From contig NZ_JABVZR010000002.1 in the NCBI RefSeq assembly GCF_017163935.1, positions 1,178,001-1,242,000 of the forward strand: DNA of 64,000 nucleotides, read 5' to 3'. Below the pieces are notes generated by a model. It saw only the letters and a program-made list of their open reading frames with translations. It did not search any database and was not told the origin of the DNA. The DNA is from Novosphingobium terrae (GTDB taxonomy: Bacteria; Pseudomonadota; Alphaproteobacteria; Sphingomonadales; Sphingomonadaceae). This document shows, piece by piece, positions 24,939 to 33,002 of this stretch; position 1 is the first letter of the stretch; each line of letters begins with the position of its first letter. The position numbers were made by a program, and so were the translations under genes.

Positions 24939-26129
24939 ATGAGTGACAACAAAGGTGTCGTCTATCTTGGGCCCGGCAAGGTCGAAGTCCAGTCCATCGC
25001 GGATCCGAAGCTTCATGCGCCTGACGGTCGCAAGATCGAACATGGGGTGATCCTGAAGGTCATCACCACCAACATTTGCGGATCGGACCAGCATATGGTG
25101 CGCGGACGCACCACAGCCCCCGCCGGCCTTGTGCTCGGCCATGAGATCACCGGCGAAGTGATCGAAAAGGGCAGCGATGTCGAAATGCTGGAGATCGGCG
25201 ACATCGTCTCGGTGCCCTTCAACGTGGCCTGCGGACGGTGCCGCACCTGCAAATCGCAGGACACCGGCGTGTGCCTTACCGTCAATCCCTCCCGCGCGGG
25301 CGGGGCTTACGGTTATGTCGATATGGGGGGCTGGATCGGCGGTCAGGCGCGCTACGTCATGGTACCCTATGCCGATTTCAACCTGCTGAAGATCGCCAAC
25401 CGCGATCTGGCGATGGAGCGCATCCGCGACATCACCATGCTCTCCGACATTCTGCCCACCGGCTTCCATGGCGCCATGATGGCCGGGGTCGGGGTCGGCT
25501 CGATCGTCTATGTGGCGGGCGCCGGGCCCGTCGGTCTGGCGGCGGCGGCCTCGGCGCGCATTCTGGGCGCGGCTGTGGTGATGGTCGGTGATTTCAACAA
25601 GGAACGCCTGCAGCATGCCGCCAAGGTCGGCTTCGAGGCTGTCGACCTGTCGCAGAGCGACCGTCTCGGCGATCTGATCGCCCAGATCACCGGCAGCAAT
25701 GAGGTGGATGCGGCCATCGACGCCGTGGGCTTTGAGGCGCGCGGCCACACCGGCGGCGAGCAACCGGCCATCGTGCTCAACCAGATGATGGAGATCACGC
25801 GGGCCGCCGGGTCGATCGGCATTCCGGGCCTCTATGTCACCGAAGATCCCGGCGCGGTGGACAGTGCCGCCAAACAGGGCAGCCTGTCGCTGCGTTTCGG
25901 CCTTGGCTGGGCGAAGGCGCAGTCGTTCCACACGGGGCAGACGCCGGTTCTCAAATACAACCGCCAGTTGCTGATGGCGATCCTGCATGGGCGGCTGCCG
26001 ATTGCCGATATCGTCAACGCCAAGGTCATTTCGCTGGAGGAGGCGCCTCAGGGTTACGAGACCTTCGATCATGGCGCGGCTCAGAAATTCGTGCTCGATC
26101 CGCATGGGTTGGTGTCGCGCGCGGCTTGA
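24939..26129 (+). CDS. fdhA: Glutathione-independent formaldehyde dehydrogenase
   Basis: A 396-residue zinc alcohol-dehydrogenase-family enzyme, very close to Pseudomonas putida FdhA: MSxNxGVVYLGxGKVEVQ, KIEHGVILKV and NICGSDQHMVRGRTTA all match from memory. The catalytic zinc site is Cys47, His68 and Glu69; the structural zinc is held by Cys98, 101, 104 and 112; the NAD motif is GAGPVG. It oxidises formaldehyde to formate using tightly bound NAD. Formaldehyde is released by O-demethylation or by deformylating lyases of lignin dimers, which fits the island. An AGAGAGG site lies ahead of the ATG. Confidence 0.95.
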   Translation: MSDNKGVVYLGPGKVEVQSIADPKLHAPDGRKIEHGVILKVITTNICGSDQHMVRGRTTAPAGLVLGHEITGEVIEKGSDVEMLEIGDIVSVPFNVACGRCRTCKSQDTGVCLTVNPSRAGGAYGYVDMGGWIGGQARYVMVPYADFNLLKIANRDLAMERIRDITMLSDILPTGFHGAMMAGVGVGSIVYVAGAGPVGLAAAASARILGAAVVMVGDFNKERLQHAAKVGFEAVDLSQSDRLGDLIAQITGSNEVDAAIDAVGFEARGHTGGEQPAIVLNQMMEITRAAGSIGIPGLYVTEDPGAVDSAAKQGSLSLRFGLGWAKAQSFHTGQTPVLKYNRQLLMAILHGRLPIADIVNAKVISLEEAPQGYETFDHGAAQKFVLDPHGLVSRAA

Positions 26130-26139
26130 TGTAACAGGG

Positions 26140-26168
26140 CGGAGGGCGGTCTTGCGGGCTGCCCTCCG
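26140..26168 (+). terminator. Terminator after fdhA
   Basis: CGGAGGGC pairs with GCCCTCCG around a 13-base loop and is followed by TTTCGCCGTTTG, eleven bases beyond the fdhA stop. It marks the right end of the catabolic island. Confidence 0.6.
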
Positions 26169-26253
26169 TTTCGCCGTTTGAGGCGCAGATATGGGCCTTG
26201 CAGGGTGCCTTCGTCACACGCACCTTAAGCCGCATTTAGATTGACACTCATGG

Positions 26254-26273
26254 CATAATTACCTGATATTATG
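26254..26273. promoter_or_regulatory. Inverted repeat CATAAT-N8-ATTATG before the replicon-associated gene
   Basis: Six-base perfect arms; a direct repeat ATGGCAT also flanks it at 26250 and 26271. It ends two bases before the ATG of the next gene, so a bound protein would block the start region. The encoded HTH protein itself may be the ligand. Confidence 0.35.
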
Positions 26274-26275
26274 GC

Positions 26276-27238
26276 ATGGAACTCCGATTCTCTCACGAGC
26301 TTGTGGAGGGTTTTGGCAGCGCCTGCGAAGGTTTGGCGCGCGCCCGTGAGCGATTCGCTCTTTTCCCTGAACCCTCCCTCCTGATGGCCCATATTCGCGC
26401 CCGTGAAATGGAAGCGCTGGCCTGGCTTGAAGGCGAAAGTTTCATCCCAGATCAGCTGGCCATCAATTATGGTTCGTCCCCCCGGGCCTGGCGGCACTGG
26501 CCCTTTGCCTTTGTTCAGGCCTTTGATCGCCCCGATAGCTGGCATGCCATGCCGACAGCAGCCACGGTCCGGACATGGCTGGAAGCGGATCACCCCGAGG
26601 AGGAGGCGTGGTCCCCTCCCCCCGCGCCGGACATCGCTGACAGCCGCCTCGATGGCTGGGCGCGCGGTGTGGCGCGGCTTTCGGCCCTGCCCCGGCTGAT
26701 CGCCAGCGCGGATATCGCGGCCAGCTTCGCCCGCTCCAGCCCGCTGGCCCATGGCAACATCGTGATCGGCGCGATGCTAGGCGACGGCTTTGCAAATTGC
26801 GGCGATCGGCTCTCCGCCGGTGGGCTCGCCGCTATGGGCCTTTACCAGAATCATACCCCATGGCGTTCGCTGCTGACGGGCGCGACGCAGGACGATCTCG
26901 ACGAACTCTCGCTACGCGCGCGGGACGAACGGTGCCGCCTCGCCTGGCTGAGCGGGATTGCCGCCGGCGCCATGGCGGTGGTCGGGCTCGATCAGCGGCT
27001 GCGGCTGTGGCTTGCGAAACTTGAGGCTACATGCGCGAGCCGTCGCAAATCATCGCATCTTCGTCCCCTTGCCCTGCTTGCCGGAGCCGGCCCTGCCCTC
27101 ACCGTGGCGCGCGCCGCCGAGGCCTTGGGCCTGTCCCGGCAGGCGACCACGCGGCTTGTCGCTGAAGCCTGCGCGGCGAACCTCCTGCGCGACGTCACTC
27201 ACGGCAATGCGTTCCGGCGTTATGTGATCACCGCCTGA
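26276..27238 (+). CDS. Replicon-associated protein with C-terminal HTH (DUF1612-like)
   Basis: A 320-residue protein. The N-terminal half contains HIRAREMEALAWLEGES, reminiscent of the N-terminal segment of Fic-associated and DUF1612 proteins. The last about 55 residues (ALTVARAAEALGLSRQATTR, then LVAEACAANLLRDVTHGN) form a winged HTH. DUF1612/HTH proteins (the RHE_PE00001 type) are common near replication loci of rhizobial plasmids, and this one is next to parB. There is no Shine-Dalgarno before ATG 26276, so translation may be leaderless or the start may be wrong. Function unknown. Confidence 0.6.
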   Translation: MELRFSHELVEGFGSACEGLARARERFALFPEPSLLMAHIRAREMEALAWLEGESFIPDQLAINYGSSPRAWRHWPFAFVQAFDRPDSWHAMPTAATVRTWLEADHPEEEAWSPPPAPDIADSRLDGWARGVARLSALPRLIASADIAASFARSSPLAHGNIVIGAMLGDGFANCGDRLSAGGLAAMGLYQNHTPWRSLLTGATQDDLDELSLRARDERCRLAWLSGIAAGAMAVVGLDQRLRLWLAKLEATCASRRKSSHLRPLALLAGAGPALTVARAAEALGLSRQATTRLVAEACAANLLRDVTHGNAFRRYVITA

Positions 27239-27476
27239 GCCAGCAGAGGCGTGGTGGCAGGTCGTCAGGCGCAAAAACCGCGAAAATTTCCTTCCCGGAA
27301 ACAGCCCTTACAGCGCGAAAAGGGGTACATCGCGATACAAAGTACATCCGGGCCAGAAAATCGCTGTACGGGGCTCTGAGGGCAAATTTCGTGACCAGAG
27401 TCGGCGTTGGCCATCGCAGAGGCGCTTTTAGCGGCTTACGCGCCCCAAACCCGAGGGCAGATCGCAGCCGCGCTGA

Positions 27477-28484
27477 TCAAGACCAGTGCTGATCCAGAAT
27501 CTGCCTGATCGCGGCCTCTGCTTCTTCCCGTGTCGCCCCACCCTTGTGAAGCAAGGTCAGGCGAAGGCCTTTGCGGTCCGCGCCCTCGATACGCAGGATC
27601 GGCTTGCCGGACTCGCCGGTCACCGTTTCCGCGCCGGACGTCTTGCGTGGGGCCACCTTCCTCGGCGGCGTGGCCGCTGCCGTCAGCGCGCGGATGATCT
27701 CCAGCACGGGCATCGGCTGCCCCGCCACCAACTGCGCTTGCGCCAGCGAGGCTGCTTCCTGAAAGATCAGCGCCCGCGTGTCCTCGGCTTTCAGAAACGG
27801 CTTGAGCGCGATCACATTGCGAATGGTCAGCGCCTGCGGCTCGCGAAAGGCCACCATCACTTCGGCGGGCAGACGGGCCAGATCGAGGTAGCGCGTCAGC
27901 CAGCTTTCGCTGACCTTGATACGCTCGGCCATGGTCTTCTGGCGGCCATCGTAATAGGCATGCAGCGCGCGCAGATAATCACGGGCGCGTTCGAAATCGC
28001 TGAGGTCATCGCGCGCGCGGTTTTCGATATCGGCGATGCGGAAGGCTTCCTCATCGCCCATCTCGCGCACATCGACGAGGAATTTGAAATCAGGATAGTT
28101 GTGCGCCCGCAGCCAGCTGACCGACCAGTGGCGACGCGCACCGCAGATCACCTCGAAGTCGAATTGGGGATCGCCCGAAACGCGGCGCACGATAGCGGGG
28201 ATTTCCTGACGGCCCTGCGCCTTGATGCTCTCGATCAGATCCTCGCAGCGCTGATGGTCGAGCAGCGCATAATCGCGGTTGTGCCCTTCCCACATGCGGC
28301 AGCGCGCCGGATCGACCAGCTCATGCGTGCGCGTCACCACCGCGCCCGAAGCCAGCTCGGCAATGCGGTTGCTGCGCCCGGTCAGCACATTAGACGCCAT
28401 GCCGCTGCGACGGGGTGCGGCATCAGCATTCAGGTCGATGCCTGCGGTCAGATCGGCGGCAAATCCACTGTTCTTCCGGCTCAT
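27477..28484 (-). CDS. parB: ParB family partition protein (pair 1)
   Basis: A 335-residue ParB started at ATG 28484; the longer frame uses a TTG lying inside a palindrome. The CTPase/ParB box reads ICGARRHWSVSWLRAH, followed by ENRARDDLSDFERARDYLRA and an HTH (KTMAERIKVSESWLTRYLDL). The C-terminal part is a dimerisation domain. It binds a centromere site and works with the upstream ParA to segregate the replicon. It is homologous to, but clearly diverged from, the ParB at 33097-34179. The gap to parA carries an 18-bp palindrome. Confidence 0.92.
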   Translation of the reverse strand: MSRKNSGFAADLTAGIDLNADAAPRRSGMASNVLTGRSNRIAELASGAVVTRTHELVDPARCRMWEGHNRDYALLDHQRCEDLIESIKAQGRQEIPAIVRRVSGDPQFDFEVICGARRHWSVSWLRAHNYPDFKFLVDVREMGDEEAFRIADIENRARDDLSDFERARDYLRALHAYYDGRQKTMAERIKVSESWLTRYLDLARLPAEVMVAFREPQALTIRNVIALKPFLKAEDTRALIFQEAASLAQAQLVAGQPMPVLEIIRALTAAATPPRKVAPRKTSGAETVTGESGKPILRIEGADRKGLRLTLLHKGGATREEAEAAIRQILDQHWS

Positions 28485-28504
28485 CTCAAGCCCCTGTTTT
28501 TGCA

Positions 28505-28522
28505 AATTGCACGCGTGCAATT
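28505..28522. repeat. Perfect 18-bp palindrome AATTGCACGCGTGCAATT between parA1 and parB1
   Basis: It sits 21 bases upstream of the parB1 start and 8 bases beyond the parA1 stop. A perfect palindrome at this point is a good candidate for a cognate ParB-binding site or an operator for partition-gene autoregulation. I found no second copy by eye. Confidence 0.5.
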
Positions 28523-28530
28523 GTCAGCCA

Positions 28531-29733
28531 TCACGCCAGCGCTTCCTGACGCAACCGGGCGCGATGGCTCGGCCACATCGAGCGGATGTCCACCTCGATC
28601 TCCTGGTTCACGCCTTCGAGATAGGCGAGGCACCGGTTGCGCACCGCAGAGCTGGTGGCCGGGCCGTCCAGCTCATAGACGGTCATCAGCCGTGCGGTGG
28701 CATTGTCGATCTCGGCGGAATCTTTCAGCGGCGTGCGCACCATGGCATGGCCAAAGAGCGTGCGCATCAGATTGAGCAGCTCCTTCTGCATCGACTTGGT
28801 CTCATCCACCTTCGATCCCACGAAGCGCAGGAATTGCAGCTCAGGCGCCATATCGAGTTCCGCCAATTGCTCGATGGTTTCATCCAGCATGGCGAGGAAG
28901 GCCGCCGTGGAGGAGAAGTCCATCACCGTGGGCGGCACCGGCACGATCAGCGCATTGGCCGCGCGCAGCACTGAAAGCGAGATGGCGCCCAGCGCGGGCG
29001 GCGGGTCCATCACGATCACATCGAAGCGATCCGCGATGCTGTCGATCCCCTGCTTGATGCGGTTGAGCAGCCCCCCTCCCCCACGCGCCATGCGCGCAGC
29101 CAGCTCATATTCGGACTGGAACAGGCGCAGGTTCGCCGGGATCAGTTCGAGGCCATCGAAATGCGTCTTGCGCAAAGCATAGCCGAGCGAGGAGCGCTCC
29201 TCCTCACGCAGGAAGGGGTAGAGCGTATCCTCTTCGCTGAGATCGAGATCCGGGACATAGCCGAAGAGCGTGGTGGCCGAGGCCTGGCTGTCGCAATCGA
29301 TCAGGGCAACGCGATAGCCCTTGATCGCCAGATATTGCGCCAGATGGACCGAGAGGGTGGACTTGCCCACCCCGCCCTTGAAGTTCTGCACCGCGACCAC
29401 GCAGCACGGGTCTTCCGGGCTGCGATGGGGTTTGGTGCCAAAGACGGCACGCATGGCGTTGATCTGGGCCAGCGTGTAACGCTCACGCCGGTTGTTCGCG
29501 CCGCGCACGGGTTCGGGCAGGCGGCCATCCTTCTCGGCATCGCGAATCGCGGCCGGGGTGCGCCCCACCAGTTCGGCGGCCTTGCCGATGGTGAAGGTGG
29601 GCTCACGGCGGTCGCCAGCACGGGCGCTGCGGGCCGAATCGCGCAGCCTTTCCAGCACGGATGAGGTGCGCGCCGCCAGCGTGGCGACCGAAACCAGATC
29701 CTGCGTACCTTCTATGCCTAACTCTGCGGACAC
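28531..29733 (-). CDS. parA: ParA family partition ATPase with N-terminal HTH (pair 1)
   Basis: A 400-residue type Ia ParA. A MerR-like HTH is at residues 47-95 (FTIGKAAELVGRTPAAIRDA, then RYTLAQINAMRAVFG), and the deviant Walker A KGGVGKST at 119-126. Further ATPase motifs are VALIDCDSQASATTLFG and DVIVMDPPPALG. Type Ia ParAs also repress their own promoter through the HTH. It is the first gene of the parA1-parB1 pair, transcribed toward parB1. Confidence 0.93.
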   Translation of the reverse strand: MSAELGIEGTQDLVSVATLAARTSSVLERLRDSARSARAGDRREPTFTIGKAAELVGRTPAAIRDAEKDGRLPEPVRGANNRRERYTLAQINAMRAVFGTKPHRSPEDPCCVVAVQNFKGGVGKSTLSVHLAQYLAIKGYRVALIDCDSQASATTLFGYVPDLDLSEEDTLYPFLREEERSSLGYALRKTHFDGLELIPANLRLFQSEYELAARMARGGGGLLNRIKQGIDSIADRFDVIVMDPPPALGAISLSVLRAANALIVPVPPTVMDFSSTAAFLAMLDETIEQLAELDMAPELQFLRFVGSKVDETKSMQKELLNLMRTLFGHAMVRTPLKDSAEIDNATARLMTVYELDGPATSSAVRNRCLAYLEGVNQEIEVDIRSMWPSHRARLRQEALA

Positions 29734-30523
29734 GATTCTGCCTTTTAAAATTCAGACTATCCTGCGCTGTCTTGCGCTTTTTTGTCAAGATTTGGTCAAA
29801 TTTCGAAAGGTGAACGTTGGGTGATGCGTGAAAGGCTTGCTGGTGCCAGATGCGGGGGTGAGCAGCAGCGTGTATCTGCGGTGGCGTTGCTCTTTCATAG
29901 CTATGCCGAAATTTGGCTGCGAGTGATCTCAGCAGAATGCCCACAGACATGCTCAACGAGGCAGATGCCTATGTTAGAGCCGCCCGTGATCGCCTGCTGG
30001 GCCGTCGTGGGATGATTGGCGATCCTTTGAGCTGCCTGACCCCCGGGGCTTTGTGCTTCGTCTCCGGGATATGTTGCTCGGGAACGCTGGTCCGGATCTC
30101 GCGCCTGATTGGCCGGGCCCATCGGCGTTAAAAGTCAGCTTGTCGATTTCGGATGCCTGAGCGTCGGCCTCTTCGGTCTGGCTGTGGAAGCAGGCTATCC
30201 AGCTGGCGCTGAACCGGCCTTGCGCCTCCATCTCGCCTTTCAACCTGCAATCGAGGCTTACAGTCAAGCTATGGCGTTGGCGCTGCTCTATAACTGTCCG
30301 GTGGTTGTCAAAGCAGGATGCCGGCCTGAAGGCGCGATCTGGCCTGATCCGCTTCGCTTTGTGCCTGAAACAGGGGTTTGCGGCATCGGCCCCTTATCCC
30401 CTTCATCCATTCCCAAATGAAACCATCAGCGGGGTTAGATGGGTTAAATCTGAAGTTAAAGAAGTTAAGCGCCCCGGCAATGCCCGTGACTCGCGGATTC
30501 CTGCGTGAGTCGCTGCAAACCCG

Positions 30524-30638
30524 GTTCCTGATGTGTCGAAAGAGTGTTCCTGAAGGATCGAAGCCCTGTTCCCGAAAGATCGAACGCCCGTTCCCAAAGG
30601 ATCGAAGGTCACGTTTTGCCCGTTCCCGGAGTGTCGAA
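30524..30638 (+). repeat. Five 17-bp iterons at 22-bp pitch (candidate origin)
   Basis: Consensus GTTCCYGAARGATCGAA. Copies start at 30524, 30546, 30568, 30590 and 30622: three steps of exactly 22 bp (two helical turns, so the copies face the same side), then one of 32. A partial copy lies at about 30498. Iterons at this spacing are classical RepA-binding sites of theta plasmids. The array lies about 200 bases beyond the repA stop. Confidence 0.75.
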
Positions 30639-30798
30639 GCACCCGATTGAAGGGCGATGAAACGGCGCGAGTTGAATCAGTTTGCATCGCATCGTCACGA
30701 ACAAGCTTCAAACTTTCGGAGAGCGGGTGGAGAAGGCTGAACGGGGCCTAACAAATTTCCGGGCCGGTGCGGGATTTTTCACAAGGCCCCCAATCCGG

Positions 30799-30815
30799 CC
30801 CGACACTTCGGGAAC
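30799..30815 (-). repeat. Inverted single iteron copy near repA 3' end
   Basis: On the minus strand it reads GTTCCCGAAGTGTCGGG, matching the fifth iteron at 14 of 17 bases. It lies 27 bases beyond the repA stop in the opposite orientation to the array. An inverted iteron is often a repressor-binding or handcuffing site. Confidence 0.45.
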
Positions 30816-30841
30816 GCCCTCCCCGCCAGAGGGCGCTCCGC

Positions 30842-32080
30842 TCAGCGCAGCTGATGCTTGTGCTTCTCGTGATACTGCTTCACCCAACCGATGAAGGCCT
30901 TCTGCCAGTTGACGGGCGACCGCGTTGCATCGGCGGCGATGTAGCTCTCGAACTCGGCGTGCAGCGTATAGAGGTCCCAGCCCGGGCAGGTCCGGCGCAG
31001 GTAATCCATGGTCTCATCGGTCATGAAGCCGCGCGTGGCTGCATCCGAGAGGCCCGCGACCGCCTGACGCACCAGCGCCTTGGCATCGATCAGCGGCTCG
31101 GCAGGCTCTTCCTTCTTGCGGCGCGGCGCCTTGGCCTCGGACGCGACGGCGGCGGGCTGCTCTGCCCCGCCCTGCTCCACGATCTGTTCGATGACCTGTT
31201 GGCTGGAACCCGGATCGATATCCTTCATCCGGTCCGCGCCATCCTTGCCATCGACACGGCGCATGCGCAGCATCGGCTCACCCTCGCGGCTCGTTTCGAC
31301 CGACAGCGCATAGCCGGGCAGATCGTTCTTCTCGGCCAGCTTGAGCATCTCGAACTTGAAGCGGCGATACTGCCCCTCCGCGCCAGACTTCTCGTAAAGC
31401 ACCGGCATGGAGATGGCGAAGCCCGCATCCCCTGCCCCGCCCGCATGCTTGCGCGCCACCTTGTAGAGCCAGCGCTCACGCCCGCCGGTGATGGCGAAAT
31501 AGGCGCGGTCGATCGACAGCACCCCGCCCTTCATCATCACCCCTTCCCAGAACCAGTTCGACAGCTCGATGGTCATGCCGCGCGAACGCTCGGTCCTTTC
31601 ATCGACCAGCTGCGTCCAGCCATCCAGCCAGCTGAAGGTCGCCTCGCGGCGGTTCTCGGCGCGGATGTTGGTCTTGATGGTGGTGGCCACAAGCCTGTCC
31701 AGCGCCTGGCCCAGCAGCTCATAGGCGCGGCCCGTGGTGGGGCGGCCGATGGCACGCAGCAGGTCATAGGGCATGATGTTGAGCTTGCGCGGCACATCAT
31801 TGGCGCCGCGCCGCGCCATATCGGCCAGCACGCTGGCGCAATAGATCAGAATGTCCGCGTCCCAGATCGTGGCCATGCCATAGTCGGCATTGGCCGAGAC
31901 ATGGACCCACAGCTTGCCATCGGGGCTGGTGTAATCGATCGGGTTGGAGCGCTTCGACTTGGCCAGGCTGAAGAAGGGGCGCTCCATCATCTCGCGCTGG
32001 TCGCGCAGCGCCAGGTCGGCGATATAGGGCAGGAACAGGTCGAACTGGTCTGTCGTCGGCGGTTTGCTGGCGCGAGTCAC
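30842..32080 (-). CDS. repA: Plasmid replication initiator RepA
   Basis: A 412-residue replication initiator of the RPA family (replication initiator protein A), common on alphaproteobacterial plasmids. Typical features are the opening QFDLFLPYIADLALRDQREM, KSKRSNPIDYTSPDGKLWVHV, IYCASVLADM, NIMPYDLLRAIGRPTTGRAY and RWLYKVARKHAGG, followed by a charged linker and a C-terminal domain. The start is a GTG at 32080 with AAGGA eight bases upstream. It initiates replication by binding iterons; candidate arrays flank it on both sides. It is the only initiator in the window, between two parAB pairs. Confidence 0.95.
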   Translation of the reverse strand: MTRASKPPTTDQFDLFLPYIADLALRDQREMMERPFFSLAKSKRSNPIDYTSPDGKLWVHVSANADYGMATIWDADILIYCASVLADMARRGANDVPRKLNIMPYDLLRAIGRPTTGRAYELLGQALDRLVATTIKTNIRAENRREATFSWLDGWTQLVDERTERSRGMTIELSNWFWEGVMMKGGVLSIDRAYFAITGGRERWLYKVARKHAGGAGDAGFAISMPVLYEKSGAEGQYRRFKFEMLKLAEKNDLPGYALSVETSREGEPMLRMRRVDGKDGADRMKDIDPGSSQQVIEQIVEQGGAEQPAAVASEAKAPRRKKEEPAEPLIDAKALVRQAVAGLSDAATRGFMTDETMDYLRRTCPGWDLYTLHAEFESYIAADATRSPVNWQKAFIGWVKQYHEKHKHQLR

Positions 32081-32130
32081 GGGCGGTCCTTGGCGAAGTC
32101 TGAGCGGGTTGAGCGCTTTGCCTTTGGTTT

Positions 32131-32146
32131 GTTTCCCCGGGGAAAC
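32131..32146. repeat. parS-like palindrome copy 1, GTTTCCCCGGGGAAAC
   Basis: A perfect 16-bp palindrome 50 bases upstream of the repA start. It shares the GTTTC/GAAAC arms of bacterial chromosomal parS (TGTTTCACGTGAAACA) with a different centre. One of four exact copies within 0.9 kb. Confidence 0.7.
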
Positions 32147-32160
32147 CAGCCGTAGGTCCG

Positions 32161-32204
32161 TTCAACGTGGTTGGGCAAGCCGCAGGCGAGTTCAACGCAG
32201 TTAA
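32161..32204 (+). repeat. Pair of TTCAACG repeats at 30-bp pitch
   Basis: TTCAACGTGGTTGG at 32161 and TTCAACGCAGTTAA at 32191, 30 bases apart, just upstream of repA. They belong to the same family as the array at 32430-32531. The segment around the second copy (32179-32205) is a longer near-duplicate of 32448-32473. Confidence 0.5.
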
Positions 32205-32399
32205 ACATGGGGCAGTCGCGCTCAGCCCGCTCAAGCGTGCCTCGGGCGCGGGGCTTTATGCCTGTCACGCCTTTGGCTGAATTCTATGCCGCCAGATCAG
32301 CCGAATGCGAATCTGGCAGCCTTCAAACGCCGCCAGCGAATCCGGCGACGTCAACCATGATGCCGCGAAAACCGTTTTGGAGAAACCCGCTGGGCCGAT

Positions 32400-32415
32400 G
32401 TTTCCCCGGGGAAAC
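32400..32415. repeat. parS-like palindrome copy 2, GTTTCCCCGGGGAAAC
   Basis: Exact copy of the 16-bp palindrome, 15 bases to the left of the TTCAGCGCAG repeat array. Confidence 0.7.
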
Positions 32416-32429
32416 GAGCAGGAAGGCAG

Positions 32430-32531
32430 ATCAGCGCAGTTAAATGAGCCGCAGGCGAGTTCAGCGCAGTAAAGGAGCCACCTGTCAGATCTGCTCAGTT
32501 GAGCTTGGACATGGCGATTCAGCGCGGTCAG
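32430..32531 (+). repeat. Four-unit repeat array at 29-30-bp pitch (second iteron family)
   Basis: Units begin at 32430 (ATCAGCGCAGTTAA), 32460 (TTCAGCGCAGTAAA), 32489 (ATCTGCTCAGTTGA, degenerate) and 32518 (TTCAGCGCGGTCAG). The spacings of 30, 29 and 29 are regular. With the pair at 32161 and 32191 this makes six units upstream of repA. They may bind RepA or another initiator; the family is unlike the GTTCC iterons on the other side. Confidence 0.5.
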
Positions 32532-32762
32532 CTTTCTTCGACTGTCTCACAAGGGCTGGGAGGATGGATGAAGGGGGAAGGAAGGAAGAGAAGATGCGAG
32601 GGTCATAACCCTCGCGCTCCCTTGAATGTCTGCCTTGTGCCTCGGGTTCGGCCGCAGAGCTGATGTCGCAGCGTTGAAGCCGAGAAAACTGCCTGCGGCG
32701 CCTTGGGTATTGCTGGTGAGGAGAGGGGGCGTGCAGCGGCCTTTACGGGTGCGGGCGGAATA

Positions 32763-32780
32763 TGTTTCCCCGGGGAAACA
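32763..32780. repeat. parS-like palindrome copy 3, extended to 18 bp
   Basis: The GTTTCCCCGGGGAAAC core with one more paired base on each side (T...A), the closest of the four to the outer TGTTTC/GAAACA of classical parS. Confidence 0.7.
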
Positions 32781-33002
32781 CACCGGACGTGGAGCACGCA
32801 CAGGGCACGCAAGCGAAGCCAAATCTTCCCGCAGCGATATGGAATAAAGGGGAGGGTGCTCTGGCGAATAGCACGAGGGACAAGGTGCAGCGTTCAAGCG
32901 CAGAGCCATCCAAACCAACGGATAAATCTGGCGAGAATCTGCAAGCATGGCGTGGTGCCCATTCTGCCATGCCTTTGCGAAAATACGCTTTGGGCAAAAC
33001 AA

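Larger units (their letters stand above)
29734..30841. other. Gene-poor gap between parA1 and repA, with iterons
   Basis: I find no convincing gene here: the open frames are short, lack ribosome sites and have no recognisable family. Near parA1 there is a short AT-rich stretch with tandem GTCAAGATTTG/GTCAAATTT units (about 29787-29805). Near the repA end lie the iterons listed separately. Together these suggest a replication origin or copy-control region. Confidence 0.6.

Noticed and set aside
27281..27304. Degenerate TTTCC-TTCCC-GGAAA repeat near the parB1 end
   Set aside because: It looks faintly like the GTTTCCCCGGGGAAAC family, but the centre and arms differ too much to include it.
29782..30420. 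Several 70-100-codon frames on both strands between parA1 and repA
   Set aside because: They have no ribosome sites and no recognisable family, overlap one another, and lie in or next to repeat-bearing DNA.
30524..30638. Possible CRISPR array
   Set aside because: The repeats are only 17 bp with 5-bp spacers, and the spacers show no variable-length, unique-sequence pattern; they fit iterons.
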